64,000 nucleotides of DNA from Megalonaias nervosa. Taxonomy: Eukaryota > Mollusca > Bivalvia > Unionida > Unionidae. The notes under the pieces are model-generated. The model saw only the letters and a list, made by a program, of their open reading frames with translations, was not told the origin of the DNA and did not search any database. The stretch is from assembly GCA_016617855.1 (NCBI GenBank), contig JAECUM010001876.1, positions 62,001 to 126,000 on the forward strand, read 5' to 3'. Below, piece by piece: positions 39,163 to 54,100 of the stretch (positions are counted from its first letter, which is position 1; each line of letters starts with the position of its first letter). The translations under genes and the position numbers were made by a program.

Positions 39163-42100
39163 CTGTAAAATTGAAGAAGGCAAACATAAACTTATAGTAT
39201 GAATATGTAGAAGAGAGCTTACAGTATTAGTATGTAGGAAAGAAGAGTTAATAGTACTAGTATTTAAAAAAGAAAAGTTGATAGTATTAGTACATAGAAA
39301 AGAAGAGTCAACAGTACTAATCTGTAGAACAGAGTTTACAATAATTCTTGATCTCTGGCAATGATTCAGCTCAACAATTTTGAAACTCTCCAGGTTACTA
39401 ATGGGGAGATAATTCATCCCCAGACGTCAAACTTAGTAAATTACAGGTAAAATATTTCCATAAGCACATTCATATTAGGACTAATAAGGCAAAATAAAAT
39501 TAGGGACCTATAACTCTATAAACTAGTAGTGCTGCTTTCATAATAATCAAGATGTTCTGGCTCCTGTTTCACTAAACTTGTTTAAGTTATAGTCATATGA
39601 AAAGGAACAAACTTACACAAGTACATTTCACAAAGTTATCCACAGGAAAATTTCATGTGTCTAAAAAACAGTGCCAATGAGCTACTCTTCTGTCTTGGAT
39701 GTAGATAACTATTTAGCAAATCATAAAAAGTGTTTGCCTGTAAGACAGCAAATACATGATGATGATGATGATGATGATGATGGAATGTTTCTTTTCAGTG
39801 ATTGTGCTGTTTAGAGATACAGTAGTATGAAAATTTCTGGTAATTATGTAAAATACTGGGTGGATAAACTGACAAAAAGAAGAAATAGTATTCCATGATT
39901 CAATTTGATGAACTCGTCAGGGGGACGTAATTGCTTCTACAAAGATTGTCCTCCTCTCCAACCTGTTTAGTGGTCAATGATAATGTTATTAGACCAGATT
40001 CCCTTAACAACCTGTTTAGTGGCCCATGATAATGTCACTAGACCAGATTCCCTTAACAACCTGTTTAGTGGCCCATGATAATGTCACTATACAGATTTCC
40101 TTAACAACCTGCTTAGCCCATGAAAATGTCACTAGACCAGATTCCCTTAACAACCTGTTTAGTGACCCATGATAATGTCACTAGACCATATTCTCTTAAC
40201 AACCTGTTTAGTGGGCTATGATAATGTCACTAGACCAGATTCCCTTAACGACCTGCTTTGCCCATGATAATGTCACTAAAGTAGATTCCCTTAACCTGCT
40301 TGGTGGCCCATGTTAATGTCACTAGACCGGATTCCCTTAACAACCACACAAGGGTCTGTTAATTGCTGTTAGATGAATACTGTAAGAGTTCATTGTTTCT
40401 ATATAATAAACAAGATGTTTGTTTCAATATTTTTTCTTCTTTAATGTACACAAAGAAACAAAATTCAACTGGTACAAGTCAGCAACTGATTGGTTCAAAT
40501 CACTTACATAAACAATCTGTCATGCATTAATCTTACAATATGCTATTTGCTCTTCAGCAGAATTTCAGACTCTGCAGGTGATAAACTTTAGATATTAGAT
40601 TTGTGTTTGCAATGCACATATGCTCCCACTACAGTTAAAAAAAATCTATGCCTTATAGCAAAAAGGAAAAGAAACCTCTGAAAATCACAACAACAGAGTA
40701 AATTATATAATACTTATTATTTAAATAAGCTATATACAAAATACAATTAGGTATATAAATATATATGGGTATACGACAACCAAATTTCATTTGCCCAGGT
40801 CAAGGTATATGTCTGTATCTGTGTCTAAGAACTCTTACAGAGATGATTTAAAAAAAAAAACTGAAACTGAAGTTAAAATAGTTCCCTGTCCCCATCCCCT
40901 TATTTTAATAAATGCAAAATTTGCTTGAACTGCACAAAATTTGCTAGTAATAATGATTATCAAACTGTGATATGATTACTCAAAGTGTAGGTAAATTCAC
41001 TGGGGAAGTGCCAATATTAGGCAAAATTTTACATTTCTGTGGCAGCCACTGTTGTTTATAATTGGCTCATAATTCTTAACCCCTTTCACTGAAGTCTCAT
41101 CATAAATGGAACATATCCTTGCAGAGCAAACTCCATTCATACTGCACAAATGCTCATCCACTGACCTTGTGACAATGTCATATAGAAATTTTGTATTAAC
41201 ATCATGGTTAAGCTTTGTTTATTTAAATTTTCAAACTTTTGTGAAATCTGTTCATGATTGGAATGTCTGATTATGGGCCTAATATAAATCATTTTGTGAC
41301 TGCCTTGCTAGCCTCATTAACCATGGAATCAATGTAAGAGACAGAAATAATGTTTGTTTTAAAAAATGATTTGCTCTTTTTCCCCTTAACCTCAAGATGG
41401 ACTTGACATATTTGGTGTGTGTGTCTGATTTATATTTTTAACATAGCTTTATCAATTTTAGTCATCTTGCTATGATGTCCGCAATGAGTCAGTTTATAGT
41501 GATGTCCAGCACTGAGGCATCATGCTGCAAACATATAGCATCATGTCTCACCCAGTCATATTATCCTGCCACCAGGCTGCACAGGCCTAACACTAACCTC
41601 TTACTGCTGAGTGCCAAGCAAGGAAGCTCCTAGTACAATTTTTATAAACAAGTCTTTGATATGACTCAGCTGGAACTCGAACACCCGACCTCCCGCATTT
41701 GAGGTGGACTCTCTAACCATTTAATAGGATGCTGGAGCAGTGTTATAATCTTTGCTGATGATGATGGATGACAGACAACAGACCATCACATAAGCTCTTC
41801 TAGTGTAAGACTACAACAGGAACATTGAGCATAATCTAAAAATCATTAATACAGACCTTAATCTAGGGTGTAGACAGATGTATGGATTGACAGACAGACA
41901 TGCAAATGGACACTAAACTGATCACTGTGTCAAGCTTCTGCCATGACAGGTTTGAAATAAGTGCCTAATTATAATCTTTTAGAATTTCTTCCATGGTTAA
42001 AATTATCCTCATCAGGCAGCAGAAAAATATGCATACTAAGATGCAACATTTTGAGTCTCTATGAAAAAAGGTTGATTCAGGAAATGAGGACCGACCTTTT

Positions 42101-45100
42101 CAACGTATCATTCCCCGATTAAAAATTATATTATAAATTATCAATATCTAAACCTGTGCAATATAAAGATCTGATCTGTTTTGAATTTAAGATAAAAATA
42201 TTATAAATTGCACATGTTATGCCCATCCAGTGCCCATTTCCCAACTAATGATCTTGACCTTGTCACATGGGACTTGGCTATTACATAATAAGGTGTGAAC
42301 TTCGGTAAAGTTTCATCAAAATAACTGTGGGGTTAAAAAGCAATACTTAAAATCTTATGCATTTGCTTGGCTACAAATTTCCTGCACTGTTCCACTGCTT
42401 GATAATAAGTATTACTAAATTTCTGTGTACTTGTGGGAAGATGCATATGAAAGTTCTATTGGTGAAACACACATAATCGCCTATGACAATCGCATATGCA
42501 AACTGGACATAAAAACTTATGAAGATCTTTGGTACACACTGTTTTGTGAAATGGGAACTGCTGATTAGGACCCCTGCAAACAAGTTTTAAGCAGAATGGT
42601 TCAAAAGCACTTCTATCAGAGTTTGCAAAGTAGATGTTTTCTCTATACAGACTTCAGATGTTCCCCTCCCCCTTATAGCAATAGCTATGAATTTATAGTA
42701 CAAGACCTGAAGGTCATGCACATTAAGATCATTTCATGAATTGTTTAGTATTTCTCTATAAAGATTTACTGCAACTATACTGAAATTTTTGTAACTGGAA
42801 TTATTGCTATGTATTGATTCTCTAGCTTCTTTACCAACAGTTATAACACAGCTATAAAAATATCAATAGTCCAATATATGGATAAATCAGTTCCATTCCA
42901 AATGACTGTATCAAACAACTTTTGTTATTAGACTGTTGCTGTATATGAATATATTTATCTGTAGCATCCTGGATTAGTTTTGGTAGTTTCTGTGTATTTT
43001 TATTCTATTCTGTTAGTATGCCAACTTTTCTTAACTGTATAAAAGAGTGAACATTTTCATAAACAGTAATATGATTTGTGCCAATCTGAAATAGCAAAAT
43101 GTTCTTTGGTTTCACAATATGACTATGTTTCCAAAGAGACTAAATCAAATAGTTTTAACGTTTTTTTATTTGCTCAGCTATTGTGTTTCAAATGGAACTA
43201 GAAATGTGCTAACAGAACACGAATGACCTAAAGCAGTTCCTGAGAAACTAGCCTACAAGCAAAACTCAACAAAAGTGTAATGAATGGAATTACATACAGA
43301 CAAGGGTAACACTATATACGCCTACCTTTGTTATGGAGGGGGTGATAATAAGTATGTAGTTTAAAGTGTGTGAATGCTTCCTTTGCTTTCTTCCACTCTC
43401 TACTTACTTTCATTCCCTTTGATTTTGCTTCTTGTTTCTTCAGTAATCTTTCCAGAGTTAGTTTCTGAAATGGAAATGCTATACTTACAACTTCCATTAC
43501 AAGGGAGTGGATTTCAATATTTTAAGACTTTCCCACAACTAACAAAATAAGTAATATTAAGGTCTCCAATATTAGAGTATTCTTAAGCTGGTACCTCTCA
43601 ACAAATAATTAAGATAAAGTATTTAGTGATAATAATTAATTTAGAAGTGTATTCAGTCAAAACATAGAAATTGATATTCAAATAAGAGTAGTACAAGCTG
43701 TGCACACCAACCTAAAATTATTAAGTAACTCTGGATTACTTGGATCCATATCTAAGTAAAACTATCAATCTTTTAAAATGGTATATACTTCAGCAATCAT
43801 CTATATTTGAAAAGAATTAACGACTCTAATTAGTCATTGTCACATAGAGGAACAATCCCATATTCAATATCACAAATGGCGGATTTGCCAACCCAAAGAC
43901 CTTCTCAGTACGCCAGTTGATATTTTATCTTTAAGTAAGACAAATTTTCAGCAAGGTGTAATGAAACAGTATCTACTGCAATTGTCGACCATAAAAATAT
44001 GGATTTGAAATACTCAGATGTATAATCTGAACCAGCAAAAGGATAATCCAAGTCCTTAATGACCTCTAGGTCAGTTTCTGAAACTGCAGTTCCAAGACTC
44101 ATGGAAGTTAATGGTTTACGTTAGACCTCTCAATGGCTCCATGCAAGACCTCTCCACTCTAAGTAATTTTTGTATCTTTTTTTTAATTTCATGTGGTGGC
44201 AGCAATCAGCACTCTCACCAGGAATAATACCCAAACTGGAATACATGATTCCCAATAAATCAAACTGTTAACTTTCTTGCTTTGAAAAACATGGCAAGAA
44301 AGCAGCCTCTGGGGTAATTCTGGGAAGTTAGTCTGGTACCCTGACAACTCAACCTAATCAAATATGAAAAGCTGTAGCTGGATCAAAGACAAGCCAATAT
44401 CAGGATTTGACTGCAAAATAATCATATTTATTTATTATTTGTAAGTCCACAATGTGGAGCTTGACATACTACATAATTATAAAGGTTGGCAAATGTGTAG
44501 CCACAATGTGGGGCTTGACATACTACATAATCATAGAGGTTGACAGATGTGTAGCCACAATGTGGGGCTTGACATACTACATAATCATAGAGGTTGGCAG
44601 ATGAGTAGCCACAATGTGGGGCTTGACATACTACATAATTATAAAGGTTGGCAGATGTGTAGCCACAATGTGGGGCTTGACATACTACAGATTCAATGCT
44701 TAAAAATCGTCCTGAAAAAAAGACTCCATGTATTAATCTTAAAAACTCTTTTTCTTGACAACCAACTGACATGATAAAGCTTGAAATATGAATTTTTGGA
44801 GTACATATTTCTTCAATAATACTTACCCATCCATTAATACATTAGGTGTATGACCAGTACGTCTCAACAAAAGTGTTAAAAGTCATTTGCCCACTTCAAT
44901 GGAAATCAGACCAAAGTGATCTCCCCTAGAAAAGAAGAATTTGTGCCAAATCCCATTCATGTATCAGTTGTTGCATGAGCAGATATGCACACTCTATCTG
45001 GTTTTAATTAAACTGCTGGGAGAATGGGAAAGTTTGCCTGTATTGTGATTGGGTATGTATTACCCATGAAACAATTTGCTAGTAGAAAAATTTCCCTCTG

Positions 45101-48100
45101 ACAAATCCAGCACATGTAGATTGACCACACAATTGAGCAGCAGCTGAAATGATTCAGAAAAGTGGCCTGTTATGCTGCTTCTGTGTGTCTCACCAGGTCA
45201 AGAGGTTATTAAGGCAAAAGCTAGAGAAGGCTGTCCATGGATTGGATATTATCAGTTAGGGGAGAGTTACATTCAAATGCTATGTAGTGGCTTCTGTCCT
45301 AATCTCATGAACTAATATGCACAAATATACACTGGTTCTGGGTTGGTTCTCATAGACCGAGAGGAAATTATCCAGAATGATCAAACCTGAGCAGAAATAT
45401 TGTCCCTTTTTCTTGAGTGGTAAAACAAACAAAATTACCCTCTTCTGATCAGCTCAGTTTCCATGGGTCCCACTTTGAAGCCTTTATGGTGTCTTGTAGG
45501 TTCCCTTTGGGTATAGGATCCAAGGAAGATAGAAATATCAAGTCAAAGCATTGATTTCCCATTAAAGTGATCTTTTCAGTGAAAGCATGGGGAGATTATG
45601 AATTAACTCAAACTGATGCAGCAAAACTATTGAGTTTGGATCAACTGACAAGGCATAATCTCCATGAGACTCCTTACTAAAGACAGAATGAAAGGAAGTA
45701 GACTTGTACATTAGGTGAGTGAAGAAAATGATGGTATTGGTTCAAAGGTTGCTTTTCTTAACCATGTCAGAGTCAAAGGAAGGTTCTAATCTTGGATGAG
45801 GGGTCAATGCCTTTGGTCAGAACAGTACAATTATACATGAAGGTTCTGACTTTACTCTTATTTGATGCTGGAAAATGAACAAGATTGTGGCATGGTAGCC
45901 CTTTCAAGAGATGAGAGCCAACTTCTTTCTCTTCAGATAGCCCAAAAAAGAAAGTCAGCTAACTGTGGTACTGAGGCTTTTGAGAGAATGTGTTTCTACA
46001 TGCACCACTGAGAGAGAAACTCCACTTTCCCGAAAGTTTTTAAAAATCGATGGCCTCTTTCCTGGAGTAAATATGTCAACCACTTATTCCAATAACTGTT
46101 TTCTTCAGAGGGCTTGCTGGACATGAGCCAAGCATCCAAGTTCATGACCTCTAAGTAAAGATTAAATTCTGTTTAAAATTGTGGTAGTAGGGGAGAGAGA
46201 ACAGTTTATCTTGTTAGACTGTTCCAAGAGTGACTGTCCAGGCTTTCTGATCAGGGACTGGAATGAAGAGGGTCAGGAGCTTTCACAAAAGCTCAAACAA
46301 GAAACTTCATCACAAAAGGCTTATGAGAGGTTAACCCCAATAGGCACAAATTCAAATGAAAACTGAGGGGAGTAAGAACCATTCAGTATAATATTAGCTG
46401 AGTATGATGGGATATTCAGTCCTCTAGGATGTGTAGCTTGCCTGAGATGTGGCTGTCTGTGGATTTGTCAGTAATAGCACCACCTGAGAAAATCCCAAAC
46501 AATGAGGCAAGGTCTGGGGACTTGTTTCACCACTGCCTTCTAAAGTAATCAAACACAACTGACATACTGGAGAAAATGAGAATGTGAATGCCTTTCCCAG
46601 ACAAAGCATCCTGCCATGAATGAAAAATATACACTATGGCCTTCCTCTCCATGTGATGAATGTACAATGAGCACTCATGAGGGGTCCTGACCCAGCTCAT
46701 TTCTAATAAGGAAGGCAAGAAGCAGGAACCCCAGCATGTTGTGCTGGCATTTGAGCAAGACTTCATTCACACATGGTGCCTGAATGAGGTGGATGAAAGT
46801 TTTGATTCCATGACTGGATGATGCATGCTTTGGGCTATGAGGCCAATGAAAAGGTCTGCTGTAAAATCTGAGAGTTTGCATTGTGAACAATCTCAACTGT
46901 CATTTTTATAAGGAGGACATTGTTTCTTGCTCCAAGATACATGCTTTGTCTCTTGAGACATCTGTAATGATGGATACCATTTATAATAGCAGGCGAGCAC
47001 TGAAAGTGGTCTGAAAAGCCTCCAAAGCAACCTATATGACGGGTCAGGAAGCAGTGTCTCCCATTCTGTAGAAGAGTTGAACTACTCCCACCATAATGTT
47101 TGAAATGTTGGGACAAAGTTATCTCAAGCATTCACTATGTGTAACCCTGACAGCGATGAAAATGCCTCATGCTGGTCATGCCATATTTCAATGGGTCCAG
47201 TACTTGTTAATATGAGACAGTTCACACATTTAATATGCTTGGTGTCCAGGTCAGAGTCGGTGCTGCATTTGTCATGGCCAGGTGCTGAGTGCTGGGCTAT
47301 GTATCTTCTAGGCAGTAATGGTTATACTGGGAAAATCAACCAATGCATCTGATTCAAGTGCCATATATTCTGGATGATCAGTAAATGTCTAGTGCTTGAA
47401 CATACACTACCTGTCTTAAAGCAGGGAATGGTCATACACTTCTCCTTCAAAAACTCGCGCATAATGGGGTCCAAAAACATAGACCGCACTATTAAGTGAG
47501 GGCGTGAGTTACTGAGTGACCTCTGAAAAATATGAAGTTATGCCATTCCTGCTGGACAAAACCACAGGAAGGGCTGTTCAATGGCTGAATACTTGATTTA
47601 ATATTGCTAAAATAATTGTGAATAAGGCATTTTTCTAAAGATGTTCTTCATTATTCTGTATAAATTACATTTATTTTTAAGATATCCAATGTCTGAAAGA
47701 CTGTTAATATTAATCCAACTGGTTTCAACTACCTTCATGTGCATGTGAAAACATTTGTGTATTACATCACTGAATTTCGTTGTTAATTTGTCTGGTTCCC
47801 TGCTTATTATGTTATAGCTGAGATTGAAGATGGAACACTGTAAAGCAGAGAAGCAGACTACCTGTAGATATACAATGAAACAAGATTTTTTTCTTCAAAA
47901 ACTAGTGATGTTTATTTCGTGTAACAATCATCAATGATGAAACTCAAATTTTTTACTTTTCAGTTAGTAAATATTGATGCCATGATTTCTTAATTATGAA
48001 ACATGATGTTATCTGTAAGTGCCTATTCAGAATTTTTCTGAAACTTGCTTCTCCACAATGATCTCTACCTGTGAAACAAAGCTCTTTATTTCACGACTTA

Positions 48101-51100
48101 TTCATTTCACTTGGTTACCTTGCTGTCTTTGATCACATTTATGACTGTGTAGCTTAATTTAAGGTGATCTAATTATATTAAGTAACCTTTTAAGATTTCT
48201 TTGATTCCACATCCTTTATCTGATACAAAAGATGAAATTAATGTTGCAATACAAATGAGCTCAGCCTTTAATTCAGTCCAACAATACAACAAATCCTTCC
48301 GCAAGTCAGATATTAAAATATGGTCGGCACTTAATTAGGTTCTCGGAGAAATGCTCTCGGACATAGCTGTAGATTGACATAGTTTGCATTTGAATACAAG
48401 AGGGCACATTGCATGTATGATCATTACACTTAAACCAAACTAAATGGCAGAACTAAAATAGGAATTTCACTTTATAAAATAAACTTATTAAGTTGGTTTT
48501 TATTTATCAAGTACTGCATGCAGTAGGCTTAAGTGCCATTTTCATTGATCAAAATTTTGTTGAATATCAGTATTTATGGTATACTAAGAATACCTTTTGG
48601 AAAGAAAATGTAAACAAATTATGAATTCTTTTTTAAAGTTAATGATTTCATGATGTTGATTCAAATTTCCAGGTCCTATCTACCGTTTTAGATGATAAAA
48701 CGAGCCATCTAAAAATTTCAGTTACCAATTATCATTGCAATTTTCTTCAAGTTCAACAAATAGGGGTCAAATTTTCTTTTGTAATTTCGAGTTTTAAAGA
48801 ATGTGATCCATGCCTGACCCTACATTATAAGCAGGTTTGCAAGTTATCAGGGCGAGAATTATCGAGGGTGTGGTGTATTGGGAGAATCAATCGCCGTACC
48901 CAATTCTGGTGCTGAATACTTCATATAACTGTTATCTGGGTTAGAGCTGGTGCTGGTACCATAATGGCCAGCTGCCCTGGTATTGTGTCTTGAACTCAAA
49001 TGAGTACACTGGCAAGATCAATCATCATACTCAATACCGAGAGTTGAAGTTGTAGACTCAGGTTGTGCTGGCACTGCTGTTGTCTGCAGCTACGTGGCAT
49101 TTACCCAAGTCCTGTACTGGCAATCCCGGGAAAGATAACCACAGCCAGTACTTGGGTACATCTATGTTGACAGCATGTCTATTATTGGTTCAGAAAGGCC
49201 ACTGTACAATTTCAGTCTGGTTGCACTGTATTATCGTCAAAATCTGAACAGCCTGCACAATGAGAAGTGAAGTATCAACAGAGGTAGAATCGGCAGCAAG
49301 ACTGATGGTGTCCACATCCTTGACTGTACATTTATCACTCTCTCAAAGCTCACAGCAAGTACTAATGATGGTGTCTTACACCATGTATGGCCCAAACTGC
49401 ACTGTATAGTGGTTGACATTAGTTCTAGCAAAAGATGTTTACACTCTACACATTTAACACTGCCCATTGTAATGATACCTCTAAATATACACCTGAACAA
49501 TTGCATGCACATGTTCAATCAATCAAGCAAGGTGTTGAACTTGCTGAGAAAAGGATGCTAATGATAACAATATATGATTATGGAAATCACATGCATGTAT
49601 TAACAGAATTAACAGAATGCATGGTTGGACAGAATTCACAGACAACATCAAGTTCTGTAGTTATGATGGAAGTACCATGCAGGGATTGTACCGGATTAAA
49701 AAAAGTTTTTGCCACAAAAATTGTCAAACTCAATATTTTGTTGTCAATTTTCCAAAAATGTCACCAAACAAGATGTTCATATTTTTCTAATTCTATTATT
49801 GTAGTTGGCAATAAAAACTGAAACAAGATTGGGTAGTTATCACTTTATTTTCAACAAACAATACCACAATATTACAGAATAAATCACTACATGACTATAT
49901 TTCACGCTCATTTATGCTTTGCACTATTAAAATGTTATTGTTCATAAATATAATAAAATCGAATGTCACATAAGTACAGATCGTGATTGTACAGCTTCCC
50001 ATTTGCTGAATGCAGTTTCAAAGTCTAAGCCTCCTCATTTGTGCACATCTAAACTTTGGATCTTGAAAATACTGTGCTTGAAGTGGAAAGGTATGTTCAT
50101 ATCTTTCCTCTGCTTGCTCAATATTTTCAAGATCAAACCTGAGACACTCTTTGTTTTTGCTCTCACAATCTTGCAGTATCAATCAGAACTCTGCCACTGT
50201 TTACTATTTGTCACCAATGAAACAGATGAAGTAGAAGTACTCTGAATTTGTAACCTTGGCTCATGAATAATTCAAATTCACACAAAGAAAAGTAAACTCA
50301 TTTCTGACCATTTAAAAACATCAAATTCTTGCAAAATCTCAGTCTGTAATGAATCAAAGACATTTTTACAATGGTTACCACCCATTAATCACAGCTGAAG
50401 GCAGGATTGGCTGATGAATGCTAAAAACAGATCAGGAGTATATGCAGATGATATAACACTGTTTTATTCCAAAAATGTTGTTGCCAAAAATTGCCAGATG
50501 GTATATTTTATTGCAATTAATTTTAAAAAAAATCACAATTTGAGGAATTGGCAAAGCCCAGTGCAATCCCTAACCATGGACTCTTGGGCAGTTTATTAAA
50601 CTAACACACTTATCATATGACAAAGTTAGGCAAAGTGTAAAATATTCATTTATAATGAAGACAGAGCAAGAAATAAATATGGACACAAACATAGCTGCAG
50701 TATTCATTGCTGAGTGAGAAAACTACTCATAATTCCTCAAATGGTAAAAGGTACAAGTGTGTGTCAGGTTTGCAAAGTCTTGAAAAAGAGCATGTTTCCT
50801 AGCATGAGTGGAACTAGTAACTGATGTATGGATAGGATATGACATCAATCCCTCTATCGAAAGGGAAAGCATACTTACCGGACTTCCAGCCAGGTAGGCA
50901 GATAACTTTTGGCACTTTTGTTGCTGAAAACGAACTTGGGAGGGAGGGATTTTCAAGGTAGTGGTTGTACTCCGTAATGCATTATGTTCAGGTATATGTA
51001 TCTAAGAAGAAATGCTAGGACTATCTGCAAAAACAGCATAAAAGAAACTGTAATGTGTATTAACACAATCCATTAAAGTATGTAGGTATTTAATGGAATA

Positions 51101-54100
51101 TATTTCTTAACAATGAATTAAATTAAAATACTGTGATCATTAAACATACCTTATCTTTTTCTCTTTTTTCCTGAGCCTGTTGTCTTCTTTTCTTTGCCCT
51201 TTGCTGCCTCTTAAGGATTTGTTCCTCGGTCAGATTTTCTGTTTTGTAACCTTTCATATGACAAGAAGAATAAATTAAGTTATAGTAGAGCTATTAACTA
51301 CTGGTACATTGTAAAGGAACTTGATCTTTGCAGCTTACTCAGATCCTTCAATAAAGAAACACTGTTGAAACAGGATGCATAAAAAATAATGGACCATAAC
51401 TCAATAAACTGCTGGCAAACAAACTCATTCAGAAGTTCAACAAAATAGAGATGCAAGTCAAAGTTGATTTTAATCCAACAATCCTTGAATATGTTAGACT
51501 CTGGAAATGGAAATTGAGGAGGACTGCTAATCAGGTGGACAGAATCCATGGAAATATCTTATGGAATACCAGAATCAAATTAATGTCATCATAAAGGTGC
51601 ATGCCAAATCTGATTTAGATGAAGCAATACTTAGTTACATTATACTATAGTCACCAATCTCAACAGGATGGGCAATCTGGCAGTCATAACTCCTGCTGAA
51701 CACTGGAAATTAAAACCATTAAAATTCTCATCAATATAAAGCTTCAAGTGAAATTTCCTTGAAAATCAATAACCTGCTAAGTTATACTGCTGAAACCAAA
51801 ATAAGGGGAAATAACTCTTCTAAATCAAACTGTGGAATGCTGAAAATTGAACCAAATCAAGGTCTTATGAAAATAAAGCAACATGCCAAATTTAACTGAA
51901 ATCCAGCAATCTTTGGTAAAGTTATGCAGTGGAAACCAAAGTTAGAGGACACACAATCACAGCCATAATGACAGTATATAGTTGCATACCTAGTACGGTT
52001 AAACTCCAAGAATTCTCAGTCAACGTATCTTGTGGAAAATTGTTGATGAACATAGAAATGGACCAATTGATAGATGTGATTACTATAGGGCTCCATTAAC
52101 TTCATCAAATCCAACCCTAATTATCAGTTGACCAAGTGCACATATCTCTTTCCTCATTCTTTCGTAGTTAGGTTTTTAATTAAGTTTTCATTACGCATAT
52201 TATGCATTCATATGACACCTTCCTTTATATTTGACTTTCACACATAACACCTTCCTTCACATTTGATTTTCACATTTTGTTAATGTTAACAGGATTCAGA
52301 CATGAAGGTAGACTTGTGTCTATTTCTGGCAGGACCAATCTGTTTCAAATTTACTTGCAATTCCCCCAATAAAAACTGATGTTAAAAGAATATGTGACAG
52401 TCAGGATGTTTATTTTATTTACACAAGTGGTCTACCAAACAGCTTTTAAATTGCTGATTTAAACTTAATTCTTAATTAAGTTATTAATGTCAATTCCAAT
52501 GATGGGTCAAAATAAAATAAAGTTTTATCAAACTGACAATGTTAGACTGTCAATAGGCCTGAAAAGTACCATTTATGGCAGAAACACTGCGCAATCATAA
52601 GCCTTGTTCTTTAGAAATGCTGTACAAACAGTAACCTTGTTTTTAAGAGACCCTGTGCAAACCTAAACCCTGTTTTTAAGAGACACTGTGTAAACAGAAA
52701 CCCTTTTCTAAGCATTTGCAACCCAAATACTGCTACCACGTGCAGAGTAGTTGTTGATACTTTGAGGTATCCTTGCAATATGTTCTTTGTTTGACCATAA
52801 GAAAAAATTGCATTCTTTTTCTTTTTTCTGAGTAACTGAAATTGTAATTGTAATTGACAACTGCAAGCACATCGTAATTGTAATTGTAACGGTAATTAAT
52901 GAAATTAATTGAACCCAAGTCTGAAGCACACAACAATGCACAGAATATTATCTTCTGCAGAGTGGATATAAAGTGCCACGCTCAGAGAATCTCCAAAGCT
53001 GTCAACTTAGCTGGTTTGGAAAGGATTTAAACCTGCAACCCTCTAACTACAAGTCTAGCACACTAAACACTAGTGTGTTGTATAAACTAGACAGTTTCAT
53101 AAATATAAATCAGCTTAGCATATAGGAGACTATACTAGTTTAAATAAAAGTACCTGATGGCAGCTCAAGCAAAGTTTCTTCTGTTTTTCCATGCAACATG
53201 GCTCTCTGCAAGAAGGAACAAATTACATTATTTATTCAAACTTACTAATTACTATTAATTAATTAATGACTAGACTTCTTAAATTAATTAGTTAATTACT
53301 ATACTTCTTAATCATTATTAGAGCTCAGGCATTTGCCACCTCAATTCAAGAATATCAATGACAGGTGTTAAAAAAGTTATGTTAACTTGATCTCATAAAA
53401 ATAATAAAGGCAATACATCAACATGGCTGCATGTTACTTTCATTTAAATATCTTGAATTTTACATCTTATACTATTTAGTTATTATTTGTCATATCAATA
53501 ATATAATATCAACAATACATTTTGATATATAATTCAATTCTTAATGATTAATTTTATAGATCCTAACACTGAGATACAAATGAAAGTCCTGAATGCAATC
53601 ATGCGTTTTGTTGTCAGAAATTGTACTTCCTATTATGTTTATGACTTACAACCACTCTGCCATTCAAAAATCAGTTACAAGCAATATCTTAACTGTCTGA
53701 TTCTCATCAGTTCAATCAGATCATTAATAGTGAACAAGTAAATGATTGAGACACTCCTGGCATTAACTGTAATTCCAACACATATGCAGCACATTTTGTT
53801 TACAGTCAGCCAAAAAGTAAGTTTCATATAGCGAAGGGATATGTTGATGTGGTACAGTAAACAGATATTAATGTGCAAAGTAAAATGAGTTCCTTCCCCT
53901 GACCTGCAACAATGACAAATGCTGTTTTTTATTTATTATATGCCCATCACTTAAACTTTCCAAATATTTAAAGAACGAATGGAATTCAAAACAAACTGGA
54001 ACTTACGTTAAGTTAAATTCAGTGTATCAAACAATACTGACAAACTAATTTCAATTAAATCAACAAGACTGTTGAGTCTGATTACACAATACAGAAAGAT

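Larger units (their letters stand above)
39163..43407. other. INO80B intron before the last exon
   Basis: It holds a GATGAT run (39760-39781), a ~49-bp tandem array (39955-40345) and a SINE family A copy (41426-41741). The remainder is AT-rich DNA without coding signs. Confidence 0.6.
43465..51149. other. Largest INO80B intron
   Basis: It holds the 54-bp array at 44.45 kb, a degenerate retroelement on the minus strand around 45.1-47.2 kb, and a reverse-transcriptase fragment with YADD at 50.4 kb. An open frame at 49435-49821 (+) has no recognisable domain or splice context and is not called. Confidence 0.55.

Noticed and set aside
44428..44772. 114-codon minus-strand protein with Cys/His repeats as a real gene
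   Set aside because: The frame is produced by a 54-bp tandem array with no start context, splice sites or flanking coding sequence. Kept as a finding, not as a gene.
45700..47350. Cluster of 60-100-codon ORFs as host genes
   Set aside because: They switch frames every few hundred bases and look like pieces of a decayed retroelement.
49435..49821. 128-codon plus-strand ORF in the largest INO80B intron
   Set aside because: No domain, no splice or promoter context and ordinary composition; length alone is not enough in 64 kb.
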